The translations under genes and the position numbers were made by a program. DNA of 64,000 nucleotides, from contig NZ_CP065425.1 of NCBI RefSeq assembly GCF_016772275.1, positions 40,001-104,000 on the forward strand, in the 5' to 3' direction. Shown here piece by piece: positions 21,945 to 30,068 of the stretch. The stretch comes from Heyndrickxia vini (GTDB lineage Bacteria; Bacillota; Bacilli; Bacillales; Bacillaceae_C). The notes below the pieces were generated by a model. The model worked only from the letters and a program-made list of their open reading frames with translations. It made no database searches and had not been told where the DNA came from. Within the stretch, counting starts at the first letter, position 1. Each line of letters opens with the position of its first letter.

Positions 21945-22481
21945 ATGAAAGCAACTGGTATTGTTCGTCGAATTGATGATTTAGGAAGAGTGGTTATTCC
22001 GAAGGAAATTCGTAGAACCCTCCGAATTCGTGAAGGGGATCCATTAGAAATTTTTGTGGATCGTGATGGAGAAGTCATTCTTAAAAAATATTCACCAATT
22101 AGTGAATTAAGTGATTTTGCGAAAGAATATGCGGAGGCTTTATACGATAGTTTATCCTGCCAAGTGTTAATCTGTGATCGTGATGCAGTCATCTCTGTTG
22201 CAGGTGTATCCAAAAAGGATTACTTGAACAAAAATATCGGCGAAAAAGTGGAAAAAGTGATGGATGATCGTAACCCATTACTAGTGACGCAAAAAGGACA
22301 AGCAGCACTTGTGGAAGGTGTAGAGGAGGAGTTGTCTTCCTATACGGTTTCACCAATTATAGCAAATGGAGATCCGATAGGAGCAGTTATCCTATTCTCC
22401 AAAGATCGCACACTAGGTGAAGTGGAACAAAAAGCAGCAGAAACTGCTTCAGGGTTTTTGGCTAGACAAATGGAGCATTAA
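21945..22481 (+). CDS. spoVT: Forespore regulator SpoVT
   Basis: SpoVT modulates sigma-G-dependent genes in the forespore. The 178-residue protein has an N-terminal AbrB-type DNA-binding domain (MKATGIVRRIDDLGRVVIPKEIRR) and a C-terminal GAF-like domain (about residues 55-178). It is paralogous to the AbrB encoded at 2070-2351 in its first 50 residues. The ATG at 21945 follows TAGG weakly; the in-frame ATG at 21924 would add 7 residues. The length of 178 equals B. subtilis SpoVT. Confidence 0.95.
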   Translation: MKATGIVRRIDDLGRVVIPKEIRRTLRIREGDPLEIFVDRDGEVILKKYSPISELSDFAKEYAEALYDSLSCQVLICDRDAVISVAGVSKKDYLNKNIGEKVEKVMDDRNPLLVTQKGQAALVEGVEEELSSYTVSPIIANGDPIGAVILFSKDRTLGEVEQKAAETASGFLARQMEH

Positions 22482-22525
22482 AAAATTAAAGTTACATACA
22501 AAAGGTATGTACTATCCCCTTTTAA

Positions 22526-22554
22526 AGAAGCAGTCACTCCTGCTTCTTTTTTTT
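22526..22554 (+). terminator. Terminator of spoVT
   Basis: AGAAGCAG pairs with CTGCTTCT over a 6-base loop, followed by eight T. Confidence 0.85.
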
Positions 22555-22605
22555 CTGATATGCTATAATACATAAGATTTGAATAAATGAGGTAGGTCGA
22601 AAATA

Positions 22606-24174
22606 GTGCCTTTTGATAATTCAAGAGTATTAATTAAGGGTGCCTTTATCTTAACAATTGCGGCAACCATTACAAAAGTATTAAGTGCAGTTTATCGTGT
22701 TCCATTTCAAAATATAGTTGGTGATATTGGATTTTATATTTATCAACAGGTGTATCCAATTTATGGTCTTGCGATCGCCTTAACCACATATGGATTTCCT
22801 GTTATCATATCCAAGTTAGTTGCTGAAGCTGAAACTACTAAGGAAATGGATAGTCGTCAGATCGCACATACATCTTTTTTGCTATTAGGCATCTTTGGCC
22901 TTTTTACTTTTTTGTTAGTTTTCTTCGGATCAAATTTTATAGCAGGGTGGATGGGGGATAGACAATTAACACCACTAATAAAAATCGTCTCATTCTCATT
23001 TTTACTTGTTCCATTTATCTCTACGATTCGTGGTTATTTCCAAGGGAAAGGGAATATGATTCCAACAGCAATTTCACAAGTGCAAGAGCAACTCATTCGA
23101 GTAATCTTTATCCTTTTATTAGCAACAGTATTAGTGAAGAATGGGTCATCTCTTTATAAAGTTGGAAGCGGCACAGTATTAAGCTCTATTATTGGTAGTT
23201 TGGCTGCATTGTTGACATTATTCATTTTTTATTCTCGGCATAAGAGCAGTAATGTGAAGCTTACTACAAGCAGTGTGACATTTATAGCAAAAAATTTGTT
23301 AATACAAGGGACAGCCATTTGTATTAGTGGGGCGCTTCTTATTTTGCTTCAGTTTGTTGATTCGCTAAATATTTATTCTTTATTAATTAAATCTGGTGTA
23401 GAAATTGACCAAGCGAAAGAACTGAAGGGGATTTTTGACAGAGGACAGCCGTTAATCCAATTAGGTACTGTCGTTGCCACATCGTTTTCTTTAACACTTG
23501 TTCCTGCATTGACATCAAGTAGAACTTCAATAAGAGAAACTAACTTTTTTGATAAAATTGGTTTAGCTATTAAAATTAGTGTAATCGTTGGATTAGGTGC
23601 AGCTGTTGGCATCATTTGTATTATGGAGCCAACAAACATCATGCTTTTTTCTAATAATGATGGTACAAGTGTACTTCAAGTATTTTCAATCGCGATATTA
23701 TTTGGTTCAATGATCTTAACGATGTCCGGAATTTTACAAGGGATAGGATGCATGAAGGATTCTGCAAAATATGTACTTATCGGTGTGCTTGTGAAGTATT
23801 TGGGAAACTACATATTCATTCCTAAATATGAAACAATGGGGGCAAGTTTTTCAACAATTATCGCCTTATTTTTAATATTAGTGCTATGTATATATAAGCT
23901 TAAAAAGATGGGTATACCATTATTATCCTATCTTTTTTACGCAAAAATTATTGTAAGTGCGTTTTTTATGGCATTTATTTTATACCTTTGGACAGCCGTT
24001 TTTAGCTATTTTAACTTAACGAGTAGAGGGTGGAGTACAATTAATGCTTTAGGCGGTGTGATGGTTGGGGGAATTGTTTATATATTCATGGTAAGGGGTT
24101 TAAAACTATTAAATGAAAAGGAATTAGAGAGCATCCCCTTTGGGAAATACTTCATACATACAAAGAAAAATTGA
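22606..24174 (+). CDS. yabM: MurJ/SpoVB-family polysaccharide flippase YabM
   Basis: The 522-residue integral membrane protein is strongly hydrophobic, with roughly 13-14 predicted spans, and opens with KGAFILTIAATITKVLSAVYRVPFQNIVGD, typical of the SpoVB/MurJ branch of the MOP superfamily. A cytosolic-side motif (IRGYFQGKGNMIPTAISQVQEQ) is also typical. The substrate, a lipid-linked wall precursor, is inferred from the family only. The GTG start at 22606 follows GAGGTAGG. yabN follows after 15 bases. Confidence 0.85.
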   Translation: MPFDNSRVLIKGAFILTIAATITKVLSAVYRVPFQNIVGDIGFYIYQQVYPIYGLAIALTTYGFPVIISKLVAEAETTKEMDSRQIAHTSFLLLGIFGLFTFLLVFFGSNFIAGWMGDRQLTPLIKIVSFSFLLVPFISTIRGYFQGKGNMIPTAISQVQEQLIRVIFILLLATVLVKNGSSLYKVGSGTVLSSIIGSLAALLTLFIFYSRHKSSNVKLTTSSVTFIAKNLLIQGTAICISGALLILLQFVDSLNIYSLLIKSGVEIDQAKELKGIFDRGQPLIQLGTVVATSFSLTLVPALTSSRTSIRETNFFDKIGLAIKISVIVGLGAAVGIICIMEPTNIMLFSNNDGTSVLQVFSIAILFGSMILTMSGILQGIGCMKDSAKYVLIGVLVKYLGNYIFIPKYETMGASFSTIIALFLILVLCIYKLKKMGIPLLSYLFYAKIIVSAFFMAFILYLWTAVFSYFNLTSRGWSTINALGGVMVGGIVYIFMVRGLKLLNEKELESIPFGKYFIHTKKN

Positions 24175-24189
24175 AGACGGAGGAATAGA

Positions 24190-25650
24190 ATGTCCAAACA
24201 GATAACAATTATAGGATTAGGTGCCGGAAACATTGATCAGCTCCCTCTTGGCGTGTACCGTTTATTAAAAGGTGAAAGAAAAATATATCTACGAACGAAG
24301 GAACACCCCGTTATTCGTGAACTCGAAGGCGAAGGTTTGACGTATACAAGTTTTGATTCTGTATATGAAAGACATGATCAGTTTGAGGATGTGTACCAAG
24401 AGATCACAAAACTTCTCTTGGATGCGGCCCAAAGTGAAAACATCATATATGGTGTTCCAGGTCACCCGTTAGTTGCCGAAAAGACCGTTCAACTATTGAT
24501 AGAAGAAGGACCAAAACAAAATGTGGTTATTACAATTGGTGGTGGCCAAAGCTTCATTGACGCCTTATTTTCCGCTGTTAAAGCCGATCCAATTGAAGGT
24601 TTTCAGCTTTTAGATGGGACAGATTTACATTTACACGATATTCGTACTGCACAGCATCTGATTATTGGCCAAGTGTATGATGCTTATGTTGCTTCAGATG
24701 TGAAACTTACTTTAATGGAAAAATACCCAGATGATTACGAGGTAACAATCGTAACGGCAGCTGGCAGTGATAAAGAATTAATACAAAAGGTGCCCCTTTT
24801 TGAACTAGATCGACAAATTTCCTTAAATAATTTAACAAGCCTTTACGTACCACCGATGAAAGAAGTGTTACTTAAGGAATTTGTCGCGTTAAGAGAGATT
24901 ATTTCCGTATTAAGAGGGCCAAATGGATGCCCCTGGGATAAAAAGCAGACCCATCAATCATTGAAAAAGTATTTAATCGAAGAATCCTATGAATTACTTG
25001 AAGCGATTGATGAAGATGATATTGACCATATGATAGAGGAGCTTGGGGATGTTCTTTTACAGGTCATGCTTCATTCACAAATTGGTGAGGATGAAGGGAT
25101 GTTTTCTATCGATGATGTAATTGAAAGTATTTCTGAAAAGATGATTCGAAGACATCCTCATGTGTTTGGTGATCGGCAAGTTTGGGATGCTGAAGAGGTT
25201 CTGAAAAATTGGAATGAATTAAAGGCAGAGGAAAAAGGCAGAGATGAAACTGCGACATCTATTATCAATCAGGCGGGAAAAGGACTACCAGCAATTATTC
25301 GAGCGTTTAACTTACAAAAGTATGCTTCGAAATTAGGTTTTGATTGGAAACATGCAAAGGATGCATGGGAAAAAGTTCATGAGGAAATAAAGGAATTTGA
25401 AATAGAAATGACGAATGAACATAAAGAGAATCAACTTGAGGAGTTTGGTGACCTTTTATTTGCGATCATTAATACGGCTCGCCTTCTATCTATTCATCCA
25501 GAAGAGGCACTTGAAAAGGCAAATCAAAAGTTTATTAGACGGTTTTCCTATATTGAAAATCATGTGAAGAATAGTGGGAAACCTTTTCGAGCGTTCACAT
25601 TAGAAGAATTAGACGCTATTTGGAACGAAGCAAAAGTCAAAGGATTATAA
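24190..25650 (+). CDS. yabN: YabN: tetrapyrrole-methylase-like domain fused to MazG pyrophosphohydrolase
   Basis: The 486-residue protein is a fusion. Residues about 1-215 are a SAM-dependent tetrapyrrole methylase-like domain (ITIIGLGAGNIDQLPLGVYRL, YGVPGHPLVAEKT). Residues about 235-486 are a MazG NTP pyrophosphohydrolase with two MazG repeats (NGCPWDKKQTHQSLKKYLIEESYELLEAI; EELGDVLLQVMLHSQ; EEFGDLLFAIINTARL). MazG domains hydrolyse non-canonical NTPs; the role of the methylase-like half is unknown. It sits between yabM and rqcP in a likely operon. Confidence 0.93.
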   Translation: MSKQITIIGLGAGNIDQLPLGVYRLLKGERKIYLRTKEHPVIRELEGEGLTYTSFDSVYERHDQFEDVYQEITKLLLDAAQSENIIYGVPGHPLVAEKTVQLLIEEGPKQNVVITIGGGQSFIDALFSAVKADPIEGFQLLDGTDLHLHDIRTAQHLIIGQVYDAYVASDVKLTLMEKYPDDYEVTIVTAAGSDKELIQKVPLFELDRQISLNNLTSLYVPPMKEVLLKEFVALREIISVLRGPNGCPWDKKQTHQSLKKYLIEESYELLEAIDEDDIDHMIEELGDVLLQVMLHSQIGEDEGMFSIDDVIESISEKMIRRHPHVFGDRQVWDAEEVLKNWNELKAEEKGRDETATSIINQAGKGLPAIIRAFNLQKYASKLGFDWKHAKDAWEKVHEEIKEFEIEMTNEHKENQLEEFGDLLFAIINTARLLSIHPEEALEKANQKFIRRFSYIENHVKNSGKPFRAFTLEELDAIWNEAKVKGL

Positions 25651-25685
25651 AAGGGCAACGTTAAGATTTTAATGAGGTGATATAG

Positions 25686-25961
25686 ATGTCAACGATGCGT
25701 TTAGATAAATTTTTAAAAGTATCAAGGTTAATTAAAAGAAGAACATTAGCAAAAGAGGTCGCAGACCAAGGAAGAATTACAATAAATGGTGTGACAGCAA
25801 AGGCAAGTTCAAACGTTAAGATAGGAGATGAATTACAGGTTCGTTTTGGGCAGAAACTTGTTACGGTAAAAATTACAAATCTCCATGAATCCACTCGTAA
25901 AGAAGATGCAGCAAACATGTATTCTATCCTTAAAGAAGAACGAATAAATGTAGAGCAATAA
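25686..25961 (+). CDS. rqcP: RNA-binding S4 protein RqcP (YabO)
   Basis: RqcP stabilises P-site tRNA on obstructed 50S subunits during RqcH-driven alanine tailing. The 91-residue protein is almost entirely an S4 domain: MRLDKFLKVSRLIKRRTLAKEVADQGRI then NGVTAKASSNVKIGDEL. The ATG at 25686 is best spaced from GAGGTGAT; the ATG at 25695 would give the MRLDKF start seen in homologues. It lies 35 bases after yabN and ends at a very strong terminator. Confidence 0.93.
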   Translation: MSTMRLDKFLKVSRLIKRRTLAKEVADQGRITINGVTAKASSNVKIGDELQVRFGQKLVTVKITNLHESTRKEDAANMYSILKEERINVEQ

Positions 25962-25962
25962 T

Positions 25963-26016
25963 AGGTTAACCAAAAAGTATTTCAATAAGGTACTTTTTGG
26001 TTAACCTTTATTTTTT
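25963..26016 (+). terminator. Terminator of yabM-yabN-rqcP
   Basis: A perfect 17-bp stem (AGGTTAACCAAAAAGTA and its complement) around an 11-base loop is followed by TTATTTTTT. Confidence 0.9.
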
Positions 26017-26136
26017 CAATTTCCCTGTATAAGTTTTTTGAAAATAGGAGTGTTCTTTTTTTAAAAAGCTTGTCATACATATAATACAAAGCTTGTTCAA
26101 TAATTTAGAACTGTGTAATGAAAGCGGGGGAGTTCT

Positions 26137-26445
26137 TTGAATCAGTATTATGATAGTTCATCAAATAGTAAATCTACAACAACCCAAGAACATGATGTGA
26201 TGATGAGAGGAAGGAAACTTTTAGATATTACTGGCGTAAAGCAGGTGGAAAGTTTTGATAATGAGGAGTTTTTACTAGAAACAGTTATGGGCTTTTTATC
26301 GATTCGTGGTCAAAATTTGCAAATGAAAAACCTGGATGTTGATAAAGGGATTGTATCGATTAAAGGTAAGGTTTTCGATTTGGTCTATTTAGATGATCAT
26401 CATGGAGAGAAAGCTAAAGGACTCTTTAGCAAAATATTTCGATGA
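26137..26445 (+). CDS. yabP: Sporulation protein YabP
   Basis: The 102-residue protein matches YabP, required for spore formation in B. subtilis as part of the sigma-E-dependent yabP-yabQ operon. Recognisable parts are HDVMMRGRKLLDITGVKQVESFDNEEFLLET and a small beta-rich YabP/YqfC fold (FLSIRGQNLQMKNLDVDKGIVSIKG). The TTG start at 26137 follows GCGGGGGAG. CATACAT at 26074 could be part of a sigma-E -10 region, but I see no matching -35. Its last 4 bases overlap yabQ. Confidence 0.92.
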   Translation: MNQYYDSSSNSKSTTTQEHDVMMRGRKLLDITGVKQVESFDNEEFLLETVMGFLSIRGQNLQMKNLDVDKGIVSIKGKVFDLVYLDDHHGEKAKGLFSKIFR

Positions 26446-27080
26446 GCTTGGCTACCCAATTTTATACCATGCTTGCCATGATCTCCATGGGAAGCTTTTT
26501 TGGTGCAACCCTTGACACGTACAATCGATTTTTAAAGCGTAGTGTGAGGAAGCGTTGGATTGTTTTTATTCATGATGTTATGTTTTGGTTATTGCAAGGC
26601 TTACTAATATTTTATATTTTGTTTTTAGTGAATTTTGGGGAAATCCGTTTTTATATTTTTGTTGCATTAGTCTGTGGTTTTGCTGCATATCAAGCATTAA
26701 TGAAAACAACTTATCTTAAATTATTGGAGACAATCATTTATGTTACAATAACAATCGTTTCTTTTCTTAAAGATATATTTACCGCATTAATATATAACCC
26801 TTTAAAATGGATGATTATCTTATTTATTACGATTTTAGTCGGGATAGGAAAAGGTTTATATTCTCTTGTACAATTTATTCTTAAGGTGTTATTATTAATG
26901 GTAAAGATTCTATTTAAACCAATTATTTGGATTGGCAAAATTTTATGGCGAGTATTTCCGACATCTGTTAAAAAATATATCGAAAAGTTTTATATAGGAA
27001 TTGAAGGAATTGCAAAAAAAGGAACGAATAAATTAGTGAATGGCTTTAAAATAATCTTTCGTTCACACAAAAATAAATAA
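26442..27080 (+). CDS. yabQ: Spore cortex biosynthesis membrane protein YabQ
   Basis: YabQ localises to the forespore-surrounding membranes and is needed for cortex formation. The 212-residue protein has about five hydrophobic spans (residues about 5-25, 40-62, 65-83, 90-110 and a long one near 118-160) and a basic C-terminal tail. Its ATG overlaps the yabP stop (ATGA), indicating translational coupling. Confidence 0.92.
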   Translation: MSLATQFYTMLAMISMGSFFGATLDTYNRFLKRSVRKRWIVFIHDVMFWLLQGLLIFYILFLVNFGEIRFYIFVALVCGFAAYQALMKTTYLKLLETIIYVTITIVSFLKDIFTALIYNPLKWMIILFITILVGIGKGLYSLVQFILKVLLLMVKILFKPIIWIGKILWRVFPTSVKKYIEKFYIGIEGIAKKGTNKLVNGFKIIFRSHKNK

Positions 27081-27134
27081 TCCCGCCATCTAGGCAACAA
27101 AAATTTACTCATTACTAGAAAAGGAGGGGTAGAA

Positions 27135-27536
27135 ATGGGTAGCAAATCAAAGCAAAAAATTATGGCAATGGAAAATACGTATACGAAACAACAAGAAGTA
27201 AAAGAAAGAGCATTAGCCAGGAGAAAAGTGCTGCTTTTGCGTCGTTTATCGTTATTATTAATAATAACTGTCGCCTTTTCCTATATCTTAATTTCTACTC
27301 TTATTTCTAGAAATGATCTTCTCAAGGAAAAGAAGCAAGAAAAGGTAAAGCTGGAAAAGACATTAGCGAAATTGGATAAGAAGAAATCACTACTGAAAGA
27401 TGAAGTAGTAAAGTTGAATGATGATGAGTATATTGCCAAGCTTGCGAGAAGTGAATACTTTCTTTCTCAGGATGGAGAAATCATTTTTAATATTCCAGAG
27501 CCAAAAGAAAAAGAGGAAGAAGATGAGTTATATTGA
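27135..27536 (+). CDS. divIC: Cell-division protein DivIC
   Basis: DivIC is a bitopic divisome protein that works with FtsL and DivIB. The 133-residue protein has a basic cytoplasmic N-terminus (about 1-37), one transmembrane helix (about 38-58), an extracellular coiled coil (about 65-105), and the motif YIAKLARSEYFLSQDGEIIF shared by the FtsB/DivIC family. AAAGGAGGGG precedes the ATG. The C-terminal tail is acidic. Confidence 0.96.
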   Translation: MGSKSKQKIMAMENTYTKQQEVKERALARRKVLLLRRLSLLLIITVAFSYILISTLISRNDLLKEKKQEKVKLEKTLAKLDKKKSLLKDEVVKLNDDEYIAKLARSEYFLSQDGEIIFNIPEPKEKEEEDELY

Positions 27537-27562
27537 CACCCTTTTTTGTCGTTGGCTATAAT
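27533..27562 (+). promoter_or_regulatory. Sigma-A promoter of yabR overlapping the divIC stop
   Basis: TTGACA (27533-27538) overlaps the divIC stop codon; an 18-base spacer and TATAAT follow. Confidence 0.75.
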
Positions 27563-27610
27563 ATATAGTAAGGTTTATTTTTTATCTTATTAAGGAGGAA
27601 AACATTTTTT

Positions 27611-28018
27611 ATGTCAATCGAAGTAGGCAGCAAGTTACAAGGTAAGGTAACAGGCATCACAAATTTCGGAGCGTTTGTAGAATTACCAGAAGGCTCAACT
27701 GGACTTGTTCATATTAGTGAAGTCGCTGATAATTATGTTAAAGATATTAATGAGCATTTAAAAGTAGGCGATGAAGTACTAGTAAAAGTGATCAATGAGA
27801 AGGATGGGAAAATCGGTCTTTCTATAAGAAAAGCGAAAGAACAGGCACAAGCTCAAACACATAGGCCTCGCCAAAACAAACCCAATAATAATTTCCGCAC
27901 AAAGGAAAACTTTGAGCAAAAAATGGCGCGCTTCTTAAAGGATAGTGAAGATCGATTATCATCATTAAAGCGAAATACTGAATCAAAACGTGGTGGCCGT
28001 GGTGCTAGACGAGGCTAA
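27611..28018 (+). CDS. yabR: S1 RNA-binding domain protein YabR
   Basis: The 135-residue protein has an N-terminal S1 domain (residues about 5-75: VGSKLQGKVTGITNFGAFVELPEGSTGLVHISEVA, then KVGDEVLVKVI) closely similar to polynucleotide phosphorylase-type S1 repeats. The C-terminal half is basic and rich in Q, N and R and is probably disordered, ending RGGRGARRG. The precise function is not established. AAGGAGG precedes the ATG, and it has its own promoter and terminator. Confidence 0.9.
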   Translation: MSIEVGSKLQGKVTGITNFGAFVELPEGSTGLVHISEVADNYVKDINEHLKVGDEVLVKVINEKDGKIGLSIRKAKEQAQAQTHRPRQNKPNNNFRTKENFEQKMARFLKDSEDRLSSLKRNTESKRGGRGARRG

Positions 28019-28055
28019 CTTGCTGTCTATTCCTATATAGCAGGTTGAACGTGAA

Positions 28056-28094
28056 AAAAGGCAGGACTGTATTGGACAGTTCTGCCTTTTTAAT
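28056..28094 (+). terminator. Terminator of yabR
   Basis: AAAGGCAGGACTGT and ACAGTTCTGCCTTT form a 14-bp stem (one G-U pair) with a 5-base loop, followed by T-run. Confidence 0.9.
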
Positions 28095-28122
28095 TTTCCT
28101 TTTCGGAATGTGGTTAAAATAA

Positions 28123-28138
28123 AAAGACCAGCAAATTT
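28123..28138 (-). terminator. Left half of the tRNA-operon terminator, cut by the IS
   Basis: AAAGACCAGCAAATTT pairs with the right half at 29571-29584. Without the IS and one copy of ATTT the two halves form AAAGACCAGC-AAATTT-GCTGGTCTTT, a 10-bp hairpin. On the minus strand it is followed by TTATTTT. Confidence 0.75.
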
Positions 28139-28168
28139 GATCTGAACCCCAAAAGTTAGACACGGGAT

Positions 28169-28981
28169 TTAGGCAGCTACTGGGGCATGAGTTCGGTATT
28201 GAACCGGACTCATGCCTTTTAATTTTGCCTTAATCCGTTTGTGGTTATAGTAGTGAATGTAATTCACTAACTCTACTTTAAAATGTTCCATACTCTCAAA
28301 TTCTTTTAGATAAAGCAATTCAGACTTTAATAAGCCAAAGAAGTTCTCCATGACTGCGTTATCCAAGCAGTTCCCTTTACGGGACATACTCTGAATGATT
28401 CCTCGTTCTTTTAATGCAGATCGATACTGATTCATCTGATAATGCCATCCTTGGTCAGAATGGAGGATAGGAGTGTCTTCCTCATTTAATCGGTCAAAGG
28501 CTTCGTCCAACATTTTTGAAACAAGTGAGAATACAGGGCGATGTTCTATATTATAAGCTATAATCTCACCATTATATAAATCCATAATTGGCGACAAATA
28601 TAGCTTTTCCCCATGTAGGTGGAATTCTGTCACATCCGTCACCCACTTTTCGTTAGGTTTAGATGCATGGAAATCTCGTTCTAATATATTAGGTGCAGTT
28701 TTGCCCACTTGTCCTCGGTATGACCGATATTTTTTCATTCGTACGAGACACTTTAAACCCAGCTCAATCATTAAACGGCGGACCGTTTTATGATTAATTG
28801 TATACCCTTTATTACGTAATTCTAATGTAATTCGACGGTAACCATAACGTCCCTGATGTTCTTCAAAAATCTGCTTAATTAACTCCTTCATTTCCTTATA
28901 TTTATCCGGTCGATCCATTTGTTTTACCCAATAATAATAAGTGCTACGTGGAATTCCAGCGATCTTTACTAACTCAATCAC
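28169..28981 (-). CDS. IS3-family transposase OrfB (DDE integrase)
   Basis: This is the catalytic half of the transposase. In the 270-residue frame an HTH_21-type region (YKEMKELIKQIFEEHQGRYGYRRI) is followed by the rve integrase core with the three acidic residues in VTDVTEF, HSDQGWHYQ and MENFFGLLKSE. The frame is open further upstream to at least 29065, so the product is most likely made as an OrfAB fusion by -1 frameshifting. The independent ATG at 28981 has no clear ribosome-binding site. Confidence 0.93.
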   Translation of the reverse strand: MIELVKIAGIPRSTYYYWVKQMDRPDKYKEMKELIKQIFEEHQGRYGYRRITLELRNKGYTINHKTVRRLMIELGLKCLVRMKKYRSYRGQVGKTAPNILERDFHASKPNEKWVTDVTEFHLHGEKLYLSPIMDLYNGEIIAYNIEHRPVFSLVSKMLDEAFDRLNEEDTPILHSDQGWHYQMNQYRSALKERGIIQSMSRKGNCLDNAVMENFFGLLKSELLYLKEFESMEHFKVELVNYIHYYNHKRIKAKLKGMSPVQYRTHAPVAA

Positions 28982-29007
28982 CTTAAATTCGTGCCTTAAC
29001 TCATATA

Positions 29008-29517
29008 TTATTTGCGCTTTGTCTTGTTCGGTGATTTTTCTTTTTCTTGAATTAAGGCTCGTAACTTTTTTAAATAGGCAATCTCCATGCGTAAACGCTC
29101 ATTTTCAGCTTGTAATGCTTCATATGAACCCTCTACAGGAACTGATTTCTTAATTTCCTTTTTCATGGATGGACGCCCCTTTTTCTTTGGTAATAGAGCG
29201 TCCACACCTAATCTTTCAACCTGCCTCTGCCATTGAAGAATCGTAGAAGGGGAAGAAATATTATAAACAGCCGCAGCTTGTGTTAAGGACGCTCCAAATT
29301 CACTCATATAATTTAGTACGTCCATTTTAAATTGAATATCATAATTTGTATAGTTGGAAATTAAACCAGCTTCACCATTTTTTCTATAATGTGCCACCCA
29401 ATTCTTTAAAGGAGTCAGGCTGACATTAAAACGGCTAGCGACTATTTGAAAGGAATCTTTGCCCTCTAAATAATCTAATACTGCCCTTAATTTTAATTCA
29501 AACGAATATTTAGACAT
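29008..29517 (-). CDS. IS3-family transposase OrfA (DNA-binding)
   Basis: The 169-residue protein binds the IS ends. It contains two helix-turn-helix units (KLRAVLDYLEGKDSFQIVASRFNVS near residue 8 and a second near 62-95, TQAAAVYNISSPSTILQWQRQ) and a C-terminal leucine-zipper-like coiled coil (ALQAENERLRMEIAYLKKL) that serves oligomerisation. The ATG at 29517 follows GGAGGTG, which lies inside the right inverted-repeat region. It ends downstream of the frameshift site. Confidence 0.92.
   Translation of the reverse strand: MSKYSFELKLRAVLDYLEGKDSFQIVASRFNVSLTPLKNWVAHYRKNGEAGLISNYTNYDIQFKMDVLNYMSEFGASLTQAAAVYNISSPSTILQWQRQVERLGVDALLPKKKGRPSMKKEIKKSVPVEGSYEALQAENERLRMEIAYLKKLRALIQEKEKSPNKTKRK
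29065..29071 (-). other. Programmed -1 frameshift heptamer of the IS
   Basis: On the minus strand A AAA AAG occurs in the codons TTA AAA AAG of orfA. Slipping back one base joins orfA to the open orfB frame. The A6G heptamer is the classic signal in IS150-type elements. Confidence 0.75.
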
Positions 29518-29570
29518 AGAAAAACTGCACCTCCAATTGTTAGTTGTGTCTAACAATTGGGGTGCAGTTC

Positions 29571-29584
29571 ATTTGCTGGTCTTT
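29571..29584 (-). terminator. Right half of the tRNA-operon terminator, cut by the IS
   Basis: ATTTGCTGGTCTTT lies 15-28 bases beyond the 3' end of tRNA-Glu. It is the proximal arm of the split hairpin described at 28123-28138; ATTT is the target duplication. Confidence 0.7.
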
Positions 29585-29598
29585 ACCTGTTTCTTTGA

Positions 29599-29670
29599 TG
29601 ACCCGTACGGGATTCGAACCCGTGTTACCGCCGTGAAAGGGCGGTGTCTTAACCGCTTGACCAACGGGCC
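29599..29670 (-). tRNA. tRNA-Glu (TTC)
   Basis: A 72-base cloverleaf begins GGCCCGTTGGTCAAG and carries anticodon TTC in the loop CTTTCAC. The T-loop reads GGTTCGAATCC. CCA is not encoded. It is the second gene of a minus-strand tRNA operon. Confidence 0.96.
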
Positions 29671-29732
29671 AAAGTATATCAATTCATTATTGTCCAGCTC
29701 AAGAGGCTGACAAAGATGCTCTCGCCTTTTTT

Positions 29733-29843
29733 ATTGTCTAGCTCCAGCGCCTATCGACTAGAAAACTTCAGGACTTTTCCCTACGATAAGTCAAAATCCC
29801 GTAAGTCTTTTACGTCGATGAACAAGGCGCTTTCGCTTTTCTT
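29733..29843. repeat. Bacillaceae-type extragenic repeat between tRNA-Met and tRNA-Glu
   Basis: Read on the minus strand it starts AAAAGCGAAAGCGCCTTG and ends GGCGCTGGAGCTAGACAA, arms that can pair (AGCGCCT/AGGCGCT, then CATCGAC/GTCGATA). I recall elements with these ends scattered through Bacillaceae genomes. A shorter, decayed copy with GAGCTGGACAA lies at about 29690-29732. It is probably transcribed with the tRNAs. Confidence 0.55.
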
Positions 29844-29845
29844 GA

Positions 29846-29919
29846 TAGCGGCGGAGGGGATCGAACCCCCGACCTTACGGGTATGAACCGTACGCTCTAG
29901 CCAGCTGAGCTACACCGCC
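29846..29919 (-). tRNA. tRNA-Met (CAT), elongator type
   Basis: A 74-base cloverleaf starts GGCGGTGTAGCTCAGC with anticodon CAT in GGTTCATACCC. The G1-U72 end pair and the absence of the initiator GGG stem point to the elongator tRNA. CCA is not encoded. It is the first gene of the minus-strand Met-Glu operon. Confidence 0.95.
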
Positions 29920-29952
29920 ATATTAAAAGATCAATTAAAAAACACAATTTCT

Positions 29953-29981
29953 ATATTACATAGGAAATTAAATGGTGTCAA
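29953..29981 (-). promoter_or_regulatory. Sigma-A promoter of the tRNA-Met/Glu operon
   Basis: On the minus strand TTGACA, a 17-base spacer and TAATAT lie 34 bases before tRNA-Met. Confidence 0.75.
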
Positions 29982-30068
29982 TACATTTTTTAAGCTTTTT
30001 GTTGGTTCATGTAGATTTTCAACTGAATGCGCCATATTCTGAGGTTATTTATATTTTTGCAAAAAATG

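Larger units (their letters stand above)
28139..29570 (-). mobile_element. IS3-family insertion sequence (IS150-group-like), complete
   Basis: The 1432-bp element has imperfect terminal inverted repeats of 25 bases (28139-28163 and 29546-29570; ends GATCTG and GAACTG, shared inner part GTTAGACAC). It is flanked by a 4-base direct repeat ATTT (28135-28138 and 29571-29574), the expected target duplication. Two overlapping minus-strand ORFs, orfA with HTH motifs and orfB with a DDE integrase core, and a frameshift heptamer are typical of IS3. All parts look intact, so recent insertion is likely. Confidence 0.93.

Noticed and set aside
28169-29517. Frameshifted or dead transposase
   Set aside because: The two frames are the normal IS3 orfA/orfB arrangement with an A6G slip site, and the DDE residues and terminal repeats are intact.
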